From: Macrococcoides bohemicum
GTDB lineage: Bacteria; Bacillota; Bacilli; Staphylococcales; Staphylococcaceae
Reading direction: 5' to 3' (one strand)
Assembly (NCBI RefSeq): GCF_042658685.1
Contig: NZ_JBHSQY010000001.1
DNA: 64,000 bases
Shown here: in pieces, positions 15,058 through 24,364 of the stretch
How the letters are laid out: the number at the start of each line of letters is the position of its first letter
How positions within the stretch are numbered: position 1 is the stretch's first letter
Program-made: the position numbers and the translations under genes
Notes under the pieces: model-generated
Told to the model about the DNA's origin: nothing
What the model saw: the letters and a program-made list of their open reading frames with translations, nothing else
Database searches by the model: none

Positions 15058-15669
15058 ATGGCAATGAATTTTAAAATTTTTGAAGATAAATTAACCGTAT
15101 CGAACTACGTTGCTGATTTATTTAGAAAGCAGATGAGTAACAATCCCACATCAATTATCGCGACTGCTTTAGGTGATGAAGCAGGTCACGTCATTGCAGA
15201 ATTAAAGGCTGATATCGCTCGTAATCCAGTTGAGACGAGTCAAATTCATATCTTTGACTATGATAAATTACGTGGTGATTATGGCACTGTTGGTATCGTT
15301 GATAAACAATACCATGAAGCAACAGGTAAAGATATTATGGAATTGATTAAAGACGAAGCGAAGACTAAAGAGAACAAAGGGAAGTTGACAACGTTATTTG
15401 CTACGATTACACAAGATGGCTCTGTCGGTTATAAAGAGATAAATCAGGATAACGATAAAGGTTTACGTTCAGCACGTGAAATTATTATCGTATTAACAGG
15501 TGCAGACAAAGCTTCAATCGTTGAAAAACTATACAATACTGAAGCGGGTGGCAACTTTGAAGCAGCGAATTTAAAAACACATCGCATGGTCAATGTCATC
15601 TTAGATGATGCAGCAGCAGCTGGTTTACCTCAAGATATACGTGAATACTACTTCCAAAAATTTGCGTAA
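15058..15669 (+). CDS. Conserved staphylococcal protein, sugar-phosphate isomerase-like
   Basis: A 203-residue soluble protein resembling a conserved S. aureus protein that starts MAMNFK and is often labelled glucosamine-6-phosphate isomerase-like or 6-phosphogluconolactonase-like. The C-terminal part (NLKTHRMVNVILDDAAAAGLP) fits a NagB-type fold, but the catalytic motifs of NagB are not evident, so enzymatic activity is doubtful. ATG 15058 is chosen because TAGGAGG lies seven bases upstream; the ATG at 15052 is too close. It is followed after 12 bases by a small acidic protein gene, likely in one transcript ending at the hairpin 15833-15865. Confidence 0.72.
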   Translation: MAMNFKIFEDKLTVSNYVADLFRKQMSNNPTSIIATALGDEAGHVIAELKADIARNPVETSQIHIFDYDKLRGDYGTVGIVDKQYHEATGKDIMELIKDEAKTKENKGKLTTLFATITQDGSVGYKEINQDNDKGLRSAREIIIVLTGADKASIVEKLYNTEAGGNFEAANLKTHRMVNVILDDAAAAGLPQDIREYYFQKFA

Positions 15670-15681
15670 AGGAATGATTAT

Positions 15682-15825
15682 ATGTCAACATCACATGATA
15701 ATAAAAATGAAATGGTAACTGATTTCGACGACGTTGTAGAATTAGGTAAAGAGATGGAGCAAATCTCTGAACAAAATGCTGAAGCGCGAGAAGAAGGTCA
15801 GGAACAAGAGGATGATCCTCAATAA
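15682..15825 (+). CDS. Small acidic protein, SAS049-like
   Basis: A 47-residue very acidic protein with a central FDDVVELGKEMEQISEQN stretch, matching from memory a small conserved S. aureus protein family. It starts at ATG 15682 after AAGGA and ends at the terminator. It has no membrane segment or cysteine. Coupled to the isomerase-like gene 12 bases upstream. Function unknown. Confidence 0.75.
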   Translation: MSTSHDNKNEMVTDFDDVVELGKEMEQISEQNAEAREEGQEQEDDPQ

Positions 15826-15832
15826 GTATTGA

Positions 15833-15865
15833 ACAGTACATAATGATTTATGTACTGTATTTTTA
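15833..15865 (+). terminator. Terminator after the small acidic protein gene
   Basis: Stem ACAGTACATAA/TTATGTACTGT followed by ATTTTT. Confidence 0.85.
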
Positions 15866-15879
15866 TGATTAATTAATGA

Positions 15880-15894
15880 ATGTAAGCGTTATTT
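15880..15894 (+). promoter_or_regulatory. Candidate cre site (CcpA) before fumC
   Basis: ATGTAAGCGTTATTT matches the cre consensus WTGNAANCGNWNNCW at ten of the eleven defined positions. It lies 41 bases before the fumC start, in the promoter region, where CcpA would repress this Krebs-cycle gene during growth on glucose. Confidence 0.5.
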
Positions 15895-15935
15895 AATGTA
15901 AAATATAAGTATCAATAGATAAGGGGAGATAGTTA

Positions 15936-17321
15936 ATGTCATTTAGAATTGAACATGATACATTTGGAGAAATCGAAGTACCATCAGATAAATATTGGGG
16001 TGCACAAACTGAACGAAGTAAACAAAACTTTCCAGTAGGTAAAGAAAAGATGCCAATCGAAGTCGTTTACGGATTTGCTCATCTTAAGAAGGCTGCAGCA
16101 ATTGTCAACAAAGATTTAGGTAAATTATCAGATGAGAAGTCAGATGCTATCGTAAAAGCATGTGATGATGTGTTATCTGGCCAATTAGATGAACACTTTC
16201 CATTAGTTGTATGGCAAACTGGTTCAGGTACCCAAAGTAACATGAACGTTAATGAAGTGGTAGCATATGTTGCAAATATGTACTTGAAAGAATCAGGAAG
16301 CACAGAATCTGTTCATCCAAATGATGATGTGAATAAATCTCAATCATCGAACGATACTTACCCAACAGCAATGCACGTGGCACTTTTCCATGAAATCGAA
16401 GCGAAATTAATGCCGGCATTAAATACACTTCGCAATACTTTAAAAGAAAAAGAAGATAAGTTTGCTGATATCATTAAGATTGGTCGTACGCATTTACAGG
16501 ATGCAACGCCATTAACTTTAGGACAAGAGATTTCTGGCTGGCGTTATATGCTTGATAAATGTGAAGCATTATTAAACGTATCTAAAAAAGAATTATTGAA
16601 TTTAGCAATCGGAGGTACTGCGGTTGGTACTGGAATTAATGCACATCCTGAGTTTGGTGATCGCGTTGCTAAACAGATCGGTGTACAAACGGGTTATGAT
16701 TTCGTATCATCGCCAAATAAATTCCATGCATTAACTGCTCATGATGAAGTGACATTTGTTCATGGTGCATTAAAAGCACTTGCTGCAGATTTAATGAAGA
16801 TTGCTAACGATGTACGCTGGTTATCATCTGGGCCGCGTGCAGGTCTTGGTGAATTATCAATTCCTGAAAATGAACCAGGTTCATCAATCATGCCAGGTAA
16901 AGTAAACCCTACGCAATCTGAAATGTTGACGATGGTCGCTGTTCAGGTAATGGGTAATGACGCTGCAGTTGGTATTGCAGCAAGTCAAGGTAACTTTGAA
17001 CTGAATGTATTTAAACCGGTTATTATGTACAACACATTACAATCAATTTATCTTTTAGCAGATGGTATGAATTCATTTAATGATAACTGTGCGGTTGGTA
17101 TCGAGCCGATTGAAGAAAATATTCACAATTATTTGAATCAATCATTAATGTTAGTAACGGCATTAAACCCTCACATCGGTTATGAAAAAGCAGCACATAT
17201 CGCAAAAACTGCACATAAAGAAGGTTTAACTTTAAAAGAATCAGCAATAAACTCAGGATTCTTAACAGAAGAGCAATTTGATGAGTGGATTAAACCTGAG
17301 GAAATGATTCATCCAAAATAA
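15936..17321 (+). CDS. fumC: Fumarate hydratase class II
   Basis: A 461-residue iron-independent fumarase that interconverts fumarate and L-malate in the Krebs cycle. Visible hallmarks: TGSGTQSNMNVNEV near residue 100, the NDTYPTAMH and GRTHLQDATPLTLGQE catalytic regions, and the superfamily signature GSSIMPGKVNPTQSE near residue 320. Length is standard. ATG 15936 follows GGGGAG. It stands alone after a terminator; a candidate cre site upstream suggests carbon catabolite control. The ppx-ppk genes follow in the same direction. Confidence 0.96.
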   Translation: MSFRIEHDTFGEIEVPSDKYWGAQTERSKQNFPVGKEKMPIEVVYGFAHLKKAAAIVNKDLGKLSDEKSDAIVKACDDVLSGQLDEHFPLVVWQTGSGTQSNMNVNEVVAYVANMYLKESGSTESVHPNDDVNKSQSSNDTYPTAMHVALFHEIEAKLMPALNTLRNTLKEKEDKFADIIKIGRTHLQDATPLTLGQEISGWRYMLDKCEALLNVSKKELLNLAIGGTAVGTGINAHPEFGDRVAKQIGVQTGYDFVSSPNKFHALTAHDEVTFVHGALKALAADLMKIANDVRWLSSGPRAGLGELSIPENEPGSSIMPGKVNPTQSEMLTMVAVQVMGNDAAVGIAASQGNFELNVFKPVIMYNTLQSIYLLADGMNSFNDNCAVGIEPIEENIHNYLNQSLMLVTALNPHIGYEKAAHIAKTAHKEGLTLKESAINSGFLTEEQFDEWIKPEEMIHPK

Positions 17322-17351
17322 AATGTTTTAATCTGAAAGGGCAGGTCAGTT

Positions 17352-18884
17352 ATGAAAAGACTAGGTTTAGTAGATATTGGATCAAATACAATCCGTTTAG
17401 TTATTTTTGAATACTCAAAAGAAACAGGATTACAGGAATTACAGAACATTAAAACACCTGCACGATTATATCAGTTTTTAAACAATGAAAAAGTAATGTC
17501 AGAACGTGGTATTGAAGTATTATGTGACACGTTAAATAGTTTTCAGAAAGTTGCACAAAAGTTTGATGTCCATGCACTTTATCCAGTCGCAACTGCAGCT
17601 GTACGACAAGCAACAAATATCGAAGAAGTAATCGATAAAGTGAAAGAAAATACAGGCATAGAGATGCGTATTATTTCAGAAAAAGAAGAAGCATTCTTTG
17701 GGTTCTATGCGGTCATCAATACATTAGAATACTCAGATGGTGTAACAGTGGATATCGGTGGAGGTAGTACAGAAGTTACATTTTTTGAGGACAAAGAATT
17801 AAAATTTTCACATAGCTTTCCTTTCGGTGTCGTAACGCTTCAAAATATGTTTTTTGAAGGTAAGGCACATAACGATAAAGATGCGATTGAAGCGGCGGCA
17901 AAGTTTATTCAGGAACAGCTGAGAAGTCTTCGCTGGCTTGAGAAACGTCGCGTTCCAATTATAGCAATTGGTGGATCAGCCCGTAATATTGCGAGAATCC
18001 ATCAGTCATTAACAGAATATCCTATTGCAGGTGTCCATGGCTATGCGATGAAAGAATCGGATCTTGATTTGGTATTTGATAACCTTACTGCAGCATCTGA
18101 AGATGATTTAGAAGATCTGGATGGATTAAGCAGAGACCGTCAGGATATTATCATCCCTTCATGTGTATTATTTAATACATTATTTGATGAAGTTGAGGCA
18201 ACTGAATTTATCTTCTCACGTAAAGGGTTACGTGAAGGTGTTATCATGAGCATTCTTGAAGAGGAGTATATATTACCGTTCGATAAAGACAATGTCTTTA
18301 AAGACTCGTTAAAGAACTTAGCAACGGACTATAACATTAACCAGGAAGAAGCAAACCAACGTGTTATGATTGCTGAGACGCTTTATTATGAATTAGATAA
18401 GTTTGAACTGATTAAAGGTAACAAGCGTGACAAAGCATTTTTAAGAAATGCAGCTTATCTGTATTATTTAGGAAGTTACATCGATTCAGATGCCTCAAGT
18501 CAACATACGTATTACATTCTTTCAAACTCTAGCTTAAATGGTATTAGTCATAAAAATAGAGTGAAACTTGCATTACTTGCCAGCTTTAAAAATAAATCGT
18601 TACTAAAGTTTTATGAAGAAGAAACGAAATGGTTTAATAGCGAAGAGCGCGAAACAATTCAAATGCTTGGCAGTATACTGAAATTCGCTTATGCCTTAAA
18701 TATAAGTAACACGAACATCGTTCAAGCTTTGTATTTTGAGAAAAAAGAAGAACATTTTGATTTAGTGATTGAGTACTCAGGAGATGCTATCGCTGAAGAA
18801 TATCAAGCAGAAAGACAGAAGAAACATATCGAAAAAATAATAAAGTCAAAACTTAATCTCATTTTTACAGAATCTTTACAATAG
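17352..18884 (+). CDS. ppx: Exopolyphosphatase (Ppx/GppA family)
   Basis: A 510-residue member of the ASKHA fold Ppx/GppA phosphatases, which remove terminal phosphate from polyphosphate or from pppGpp. Phosphate-binding loops are seen at the N-terminus (DIGSNTIRLVIFE, residues 8-20) and at VDIGGGSTEV (about 137-146). The C-terminal part from residue 310 is the helical HD-like domain of longer members. It starts after GAAAGGGCAGG and is followed, after 58 bases, by ppk, so synthesis and breakdown of polyphosphate are encoded together. Whether it prefers polyphosphate or pppGpp is not visible. Confidence 0.9.
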   Translation: MKRLGLVDIGSNTIRLVIFEYSKETGLQELQNIKTPARLYQFLNNEKVMSERGIEVLCDTLNSFQKVAQKFDVHALYPVATAAVRQATNIEEVIDKVKENTGIEMRIISEKEEAFFGFYAVINTLEYSDGVTVDIGGGSTEVTFFEDKELKFSHSFPFGVVTLQNMFFEGKAHNDKDAIEAAAKFIQEQLRSLRWLEKRRVPIIAIGGSARNIARIHQSLTEYPIAGVHGYAMKESDLDLVFDNLTAASEDDLEDLDGLSRDRQDIIIPSCVLFNTLFDEVEATEFIFSRKGLREGVIMSILEEEYILPFDKDNVFKDSLKNLATDYNINQEEANQRVMIAETLYYELDKFELIKGNKRDKAFLRNAAYLYYLGSYIDSDASSQHTYYILSNSSLNGISHKNRVKLALLASFKNKSLLKFYEEETKWFNSEERETIQMLGSILKFAYALNISNTNIVQALYFEKKEEHFDLVIEYSGDAIAEEYQAERQKKHIEKIIKSKLNLIFTESLQ

Positions 18885-18942
18885 TTAGGTATAACTAATT
18901 TAGACTGTAAATTAATATACAATAAAAGTGGATGTGACGATA

Positions 18943-21093
18943 ATGGAAAAATTAGATTTAAACAACAAGGCATTTTATAACAACAGAGAAGTAAGTTGGG
19001 TAGATTTTAACCGTCGTGTAATTGAGGAAGCTTTTGATAAGAAAAATCCACTACTAGAACGTCTTAAATTTTTAGCTATTGCAAGTTCAAATGCTGATGA
19101 ATTTTTTATGGTGCGTATAGGTGGACTTAAAGATCAGGTCGCAATGAACTTTAATGAACCTGAAAATAAAACACAGTTAACACCAACAGAACAGTTAGTA
19201 GTAATTGATGCAGCTAATCGTGAAAACGTTAAATTACAATATGAACAATACAAAGCTTTGATTCAGGAGTTAGAAGTATATCAGGTTTTCTTTAAAGCGA
19301 TTGATGAGTTATCTCCTGAAAACTATGAAATCATTGAACAAAAGTTTAACTTTGAAATTTTACCGACGTTAACGCCACTTGGTATCGACGCTTACAGACC
19401 TTTTCCTAAATTATCAAACAAGTCATTAAATATATTCGTAGATGTAGAAACAGATGCTGGCGAAAAGAAATCTGCTATCGTTCAGATTCCAGCGTTATTA
19501 AACCGCATCATTCAGCTTAAAAATGGTGAGCGTACAATCTTCGTATTATTAGAAGATGTTATTAATCATTTCATCGATAAGTTATTCTTTGGTTACAAAG
19601 TAATTCGTACGTTTACCTTCAGAATTACAAGAAACGCAGATTTAACGATACATGAAGATGGTGCAGAAGATTTATTAATTGAAATTGAAAAATTCTTAAA
19701 GAAACGTAAAAGTGGTGCTGCTGTTCGTTTAGAAATAGATACACGTCATGACACTTCTATTAACGGTTCATTCTTAATGAATGAATTAGAGATTGAAGCA
19801 CGTGATATCTATAAGTTAGATGGACCACTTGATTTAACGATGTTATTCCAGTTAGCAGGTATGATAGAGAAGCAATATCCACAGCTTGCGTTTAAACCGT
19901 TTGAAGCGGCACCACCGAAATATTTAAATGGTGGTAACGTTTATGAAGAAGCGCAGAAACACGATATCTTCTTCCATCATCCGTATGAGTCATTCCAGCC
20001 GATTGTTGACTTCATTAAACAAGCTTCTGAGGACCCTAATACGTTAGCAATTAAACAGACGCTATATCGTGTATCTAGTGATTCTCCTATCATTGATGCA
20101 TTGAAGAATGCAGCTGAAGCCGGCAAACAAGTAACAGTACTGGTTGAGTTGAAAGCACGTTTTGATGAGGAGAATAATGTGCACTGGGCGCGTATGCTTG
20201 AAGAAGCGGGATGTCATGTAATTTATGGTATGACACACTTAAAAACGCACTCTAAAATCACTTTAGTCGTGAAAAAAGAAGGCGACGAAGTAGTGCCATT
20301 TGTCCATTTAGGTACAGGTAACTACAACGATAAGACTGCTAAAATCTATACTGATATGGGTATTATCACAACGAATAAAGAAATTGGTCAGGATGCGATG
20401 AATTTCTTTAACTATTTAAGTGGTTATTCAGAAAAACCAACATATAAGAAATTACATGTGGCACCTTTTGAAATTCGCGATGAATTCGTTGAACATATCA
20501 ATCAGGAAATTGATTGTCATAAAGAATTTGGTAATGGATTAATTATTGCCAAGATGAATTCATTAACTGATAAGACAGTTATCAAGAAATTATATGAAGC
20601 AAGTCAGGCTGGCGTAAAAGTTAAGCTCATCATCCGTGGTATTTGCTGTTTACGTCCAGGTATCCCAGGTATTAGTGAAAATATTCGTGTAATTAGTATT
20701 GTTGGACGATTCCTTGAGCATTCAAGAATTTATTACTTCTATCATAACGGGGAAGAAAAGATGTATCTATCTTCTGCAGATATGATGACACGTAACATGA
20801 TTAAACGTGTTGAAATTTTATTCCCAATTTTAGATCCAAAGATTGTGAACGAACTAAAAGAAATTTTAGATCTTCAGCTTAATGATAACCAAAAAGCACG
20901 TGAGCAGGATGCAAGTGGGGTATATCATTATGTACGTAATGAACAGAATGCTGTAAATTCACAGGAAGAACTTGTGAATCAGGCAGAAATTTATAAACGT
21001 ACCTTGGTGAAACCTAAAGTTACTGAGCCTCAGCCAGTAATGAGTAAACGTGCTAGATTACTAGGATTTGTCAGAGATCGTTTAAAGAAATAA
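18943..21093 (+). CDS. ppk: Polyphosphate kinase 1
   Basis: A 716-residue Ppk1, which makes polyphosphate reversibly from ATP. The N-terminal domain begins with NNREVSWVDFNRRVIEEA; the catalytic half carries the histidine segment THLKTHSKITLVV, where the autophosphorylated His lies, followed by HLGTGNYNDKTAKIYTDMG and the second phospholipase-D-like region with RIYYFYHNGEEKMYLSSADMM. ATG 18943 is preferred to an in-frame GTG at 18928 for spacing from GGATGTG. The terminator at 21104-21144 ends the ppx-ppk unit. Confidence 0.94.
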   Translation: MEKLDLNNKAFYNNREVSWVDFNRRVIEEAFDKKNPLLERLKFLAIASSNADEFFMVRIGGLKDQVAMNFNEPENKTQLTPTEQLVVIDAANRENVKLQYEQYKALIQELEVYQVFFKAIDELSPENYEIIEQKFNFEILPTLTPLGIDAYRPFPKLSNKSLNIFVDVETDAGEKKSAIVQIPALLNRIIQLKNGERTIFVLLEDVINHFIDKLFFGYKVIRTFTFRITRNADLTIHEDGAEDLLIEIEKFLKKRKSGAAVRLEIDTRHDTSINGSFLMNELEIEARDIYKLDGPLDLTMLFQLAGMIEKQYPQLAFKPFEAAPPKYLNGGNVYEEAQKHDIFFHHPYESFQPIVDFIKQASEDPNTLAIKQTLYRVSSDSPIIDALKNAAEAGKQVTVLVELKARFDEENNVHWARMLEEAGCHVIYGMTHLKTHSKITLVVKKEGDEVVPFVHLGTGNYNDKTAKIYTDMGIITTNKEIGQDAMNFFNYLSGYSEKPTYKKLHVAPFEIRDEFVEHINQEIDCHKEFGNGLIIAKMNSLTDKTVIKKLYEASQAGVKVKLIIRGICCLRPGIPGISENIRVISIVGRFLEHSRIYYFYHNGEEKMYLSSADMMTRNMIKRVEILFPILDPKIVNELKEILDLQLNDNQKAREQDASGVYHYVRNEQNAVNSQEELVNQAEIYKRTLVKPKVTEPQPVMSKRARLLGFVRDRLKK

Positions 21094-21103
21094 GAAAAAA
21101 AGC

Positions 21104-21144
21104 GAGCCATTTCGTATGATTTCATACGAAATGGCTCATTTTTT
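21104..21144. terminator. Terminator after ppk, strong
   Basis: Perfect 16-bp stem GAGCCATTTCGTATGA/TCATACGAAATGGCTC with a 2-base loop, A run before and T run after, so it can serve ppk and the convergent nitroreductase gene. Confidence 0.92.
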
Positions 21145-21169
21145 ATTTTACATTGATATTTAGGATGAT

Positions 21170-21781
21170 TTAAACAAACTTCGTAACACTATTAATATTG
21201 CGACGCTCACTTGTTCTAGGCTCTTTTAACGTTTTACCGATAGTAATAATCAGTGCAGGTACATATCTTTCATCGATATTAAACGCTTCTTGAATACCGG
21301 TACGATTAAATCCGCCAATTGCACATGTCCCTAAATCATTAAGCGTTGCAAAATTCATCACCTGCATTGCCGGAAATGCAGAGTTCATAATTGCTGCCTC
21401 ATATGCATATGCTTCATTGTGATAGACACCGTTTACTTGACCGGCAATCGTATCTTTAATTTCCTGAGTCATCGTACCTGCTTCAATGGCAGGGTCAAAT
21501 ACTGTATCGATATTTTTATTCGCTTCTTTATCACCTAATATTATAATCGTTGCACTTGAATCTTTCACTTGTGCCTGGTTATATGCAAGCGGTAATAACT
21601 TTGATTTTGCTTCATCGCTATGCACAACAAGAAATTCCCAATGTTGCAGATTCCATGCTGAAGGAGCCTGATTAGCAGCTTCTAATATTTCAAGCAGTGC
21701 TTCTTCTGACATTTTATATTCAGGGTCATAAACTTTGACCGCTTTACGTGTTAATAACTTATTCTGTATTGCATTTTCCAT
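21170..21781 (-). CDS. Nitroreductase family oxidoreductase
   Basis: A 203-residue FMN-dependent nitroreductase of the NfsB-like group. The N-terminal RKAVKVYDP segment and APSAWNLQHWEFLVV (about 40-54) bind the flavin phosphate; LGTCAIGGFN and TIGKTLKEPR near the end complete the site. These enzymes reduce nitro groups or quinones with NAD(P)H as dimers; the natural substrate is unknown. ATG 21781 follows AGGAGG by six bases. It is convergent with ppk and single. Confidence 0.88.
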   Translation of the reverse strand: MENAIQNKLLTRKAVKVYDPEYKMSEEALLEILEAANQAPSAWNLQHWEFLVVHSDEAKSKLLPLAYNQAQVKDSSATIIILGDKEANKNIDTVFDPAIEAGTMTQEIKDTIAGQVNGVYHNEAYAYEAAIMNSAFPAMQVMNFATLNDLGTCAIGGFNRTGIQEAFNIDERYVPALIITIGKTLKEPRTSERRNINSVTKFV

Positions 21782-21860
21782 GATGCACCTCCTAAAAATA
21801 AATAAAGATTTATACGATTATTATCATATAAATCTTTAATATATTATGCAATTGAACTGC

Positions 21861-22679
21861 TTAATCAAGTATTGCAGTAATCTTTTCCTGAGTAAGTGGA
21901 TGGATAAATTCCAGCTTATAACTTTCAAGCGCAAGCTGTCGCAAGTTAGAATCACTGTACAGTGGATCGCCAAGAACAGGGTAACCAATTGCAGCCAGAT
22001 GTACACGAATTTGATGTGTACGACCAGTTTCTAATGTCAATTCAACTTCTGCGATACCATCGCCTAAAGCTTTTGAATCAACAATATGTGTTACTGCGCG
22101 ATCACCTGTTTGTGAAACACGACGTTTATTTGGATGAAACTTATCTTTACCGATTGGTAGATCGATTGTTTGATTCTTAAGTGGAAGATGACTTTTAACT
22201 TTGGCACGATATGTGCGTGTGATTTCTCGTTCTTCAAGCATACGGTCGAGTATCTTTTTGATGAAAGGATTTTTTGCGACAAGTAGCAATCCTACTGTTT
22301 CCTGATCGAGACGGTGTACCGGTTCTACGTAATCTGAGTCTAACGTATAGATGGCGTGGTTGAGCAGAGTATTAGATTCTGCCATATCATTAGGATGCGT
22401 TTTAACACCTTTAGGTTTTACAAGGATTGCTAAATGTTCATCTTCATATTTTACTTCACAAAGACGATAACTTGATTTATACGCACTTTTTTCTTCTGCA
22501 ATCGGTAAGTATAACTGGTCACCTTCAGAAAGTTTGCTTCTTAATGTAGCAGGTTCATTATTTATTGTTATTTCCTTTGACATTCTGAATTCATGCATCG
22601 GCTTTTTAGGTATGTGTAAAGCTTTTAACATTTCTTCGATTGTTAAAGTATCCCATTCATTTGTAATATTTATAATCAT
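21861..22679 (-). CDS. RluA-type RNA pseudouridine synthase
   Basis: A 272-residue pseudouridine synthase. The catalytic motif is HRLDQETVGLLLVAKN, in which the aspartate attacks the uridine; GRTHQIRVHLAAIGYPVLGDPLY is the conserved C-terminal motif. An N-terminal S4-like RNA-binding part is present but short (about residues 1-75). Substrate (23S rRNA or tRNA) cannot be assigned from sequence. ATG 22679 follows TAGGAG. Divergent from the GNAT/nitrilase gene. Confidence 0.9.
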   Translation of the reverse strand: MIINITNEWDTLTIEEMLKALHIPKKPMHEFRMSKEITINNEPATLRSKLSEGDQLYLPIAEEKSAYKSSYRLCEVKYEDEHLAILVKPKGVKTHPNDMAESNTLLNHAIYTLDSDYVEPVHRLDQETVGLLLVAKNPFIKKILDRMLEEREITRTYRAKVKSHLPLKNQTIDLPIGKDKFHPNKRRVSQTGDRAVTHIVDSKALGDGIAEVELTLETGRTHQIRVHLAAIGYPVLGDPLYSDSNLRQLALESYKLEFIHPLTQEKITAILD

Positions 22680-22802
22680 AATTTTTCTCCTAAATCGTAT
22701 TTAAGTCGTATAATAATAGGGTAATATTTAATATTATATTAAAATTTATATAAATCATCATTCGCTTATATACTATTATAGATGAATTAAAGGAGAATTT
22801 AC

Positions 22803-24344
22803 ATGACTGAAGAAATTAATTTAGAGAAATTTAATAAATCGATTGAAGCAAGACAAATGACGTTTGATGATATAGATGAAATTATTGCACTACAAAAAAT
22901 ATGTTTCCCAGGTATGGAACCGTGGGAAAGAGCACATTTAGAATCACATCTAAATCTGTTTCCGCGTGGGCAGATGGTTATCGAATATGAAGAGAAAATT
23001 ATCGGATCTTGCTCAAGTTTAATCATCAACTTTGATGAATATGATGATAAACATACTTGGAATGACATTACGGATTCGGGTTATATTACAAATCATAATG
23101 ATAATGGACATAACTTATATGGCATTGAAGTGATGGTTCATCCAGATTATCGTGGCATGCGTGTTGGACAACGTTTATATGAAGCACGCCGTGAAATCGC
23201 TTATGAGCTTAACTTAAAATCAATCATTATCGGTGGACGTATTCCGAATTATCATCAATATCAGGATGAATTGACTCCACGTGAATATGTCAATGACGTA
23301 ATGAAACGTAAGATTAAGGATCCAGTACTTACATTCCAGTTTATGAACGGGTTTACATTGATGCGTATTAATCCGAACTATTTAAAAGACGATGTGAAAA
23401 GTAGTAAGTATGCAACATTAATGGAGTGGAACAACCCTGATTTCGTTGCTAAATCTAACTTACATTTCAGAACAAGTTATCCGGTACGAATCTGTACAGT
23501 TAACTACATGATGCGTAAAATCGATTCATTTGAGGAGTTTGCGAACCAAATTGAATATTTCGTTGATGTGGCATATGATGCTGGCAGTGACTTTGTTGTC
23601 TTTCCTGAATTGTTAACGACACAACTGATGAGTTTTGATGAGAAGAAAAATCCAGCAGAATCAATCCGTCAGTTAACAAAATATACAGAACAATATATTG
23701 AAATGTTCAATGACTTTGCGATGCGCTATAATATAAATATTATTGGTGGCAGTCACTTTGTTGAAGAAAATGATGATATTTATAATATTTCTTACTTATT
23801 CAGACGTGACGGATCAATAGAAAAGCAATATAAAATTCATGTTACACCAAATGAACGCAGATGGTGGGGTATTTCACCTGGTAAGAAGGTTGAAGTATTC
23901 GATACAGATTGCGGGAAAATAGCAATTCAAATCTGTTACGATAGTGAGTTCCCGGAGATGGCACGTATTGCAACTGAGAAAGGTGCTAAAATAATTTTCA
24001 CACCATTCTCAACTGAAGACAGACAAAGTTATCTGCGCGTGAAATATTGTTCAATGGCACGTGCGATTGAAAACCAAATCTATACTGTTACGAGTGGTAC
24101 ATGTGGTAACTTGCCACAAACTGAAAATATGGATATCCAGTACTCTGCATCAGGTATCTATACACCAAGTGACTTTGGATTTGCACGTGACGGTATCGTC
24201 GGTGAAACTGGTGAAAATGACGAGATGGTTATGATCGGTGATGTTGACCTTGAAGTATTACGTCGAGGTCGAGAAGACGGTACTGTCCGTCAATTACGTG
24301 ATAGAAGACATGATTTATACCGCGTTGAATACAGACGTGACTAA
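22803..24344 (+). CDS. Fused GNAT acetyltransferase and nitrilase-family hydrolase
   Basis: A 513-residue two-domain protein. Residues about 15-190 form a GNAT domain, with the acetyl-CoA binding loop in VMVHPDYRGMRVGQRLYEARR (111-130). Residues about 225-500 are a carbon-nitrogen hydrolase domain with the Glu-Lys-Cys triad: Glu269 (VVFPELLT), Lys344 (KQYKIHVTPNE) and Cys378 (IQICYDSEFPE). A fusion of acyl transfer and amide hydrolysis suggests processing of an acylated or amidated metabolite, but the substrate is not known. ATG 22803 follows AAGGAG. It lies 20 bases before the airS-like gene and may be co-transcribed with it. Confidence 0.9.
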   Translation: MTEEINLEKFNKSIEARQMTFDDIDEIIALQKICFPGMEPWERAHLESHLNLFPRGQMVIEYEEKIIGSCSSLIINFDEYDDKHTWNDITDSGYITNHNDNGHNLYGIEVMVHPDYRGMRVGQRLYEARREIAYELNLKSIIIGGRIPNYHQYQDELTPREYVNDVMKRKIKDPVLTFQFMNGFTLMRINPNYLKDDVKSSKYATLMEWNNPDFVAKSNLHFRTSYPVRICTVNYMMRKIDSFEEFANQIEYFVDVAYDAGSDFVVFPELLTTQLMSFDEKKNPAESIRQLTKYTEQYIEMFNDFAMRYNINIIGGSHFVEENDDIYNISYLFRRDGSIEKQYKIHVTPNERRWWGISPGKKVEVFDTDCGKIAIQICYDSEFPEMARIATEKGAKIIFTPFSTEDRQSYLRVKYCSMARAIENQIYTVTSGTCGNLPQTENMDIQYSASGIYTPSDFGFARDGIVGETGENDEMVMIGDVDLEVLRRGREDGTVRQLRDRRHDLYRVEYRRD

Positions 24345-24364
24345 TATAAAAGAATGGTGTGCTT

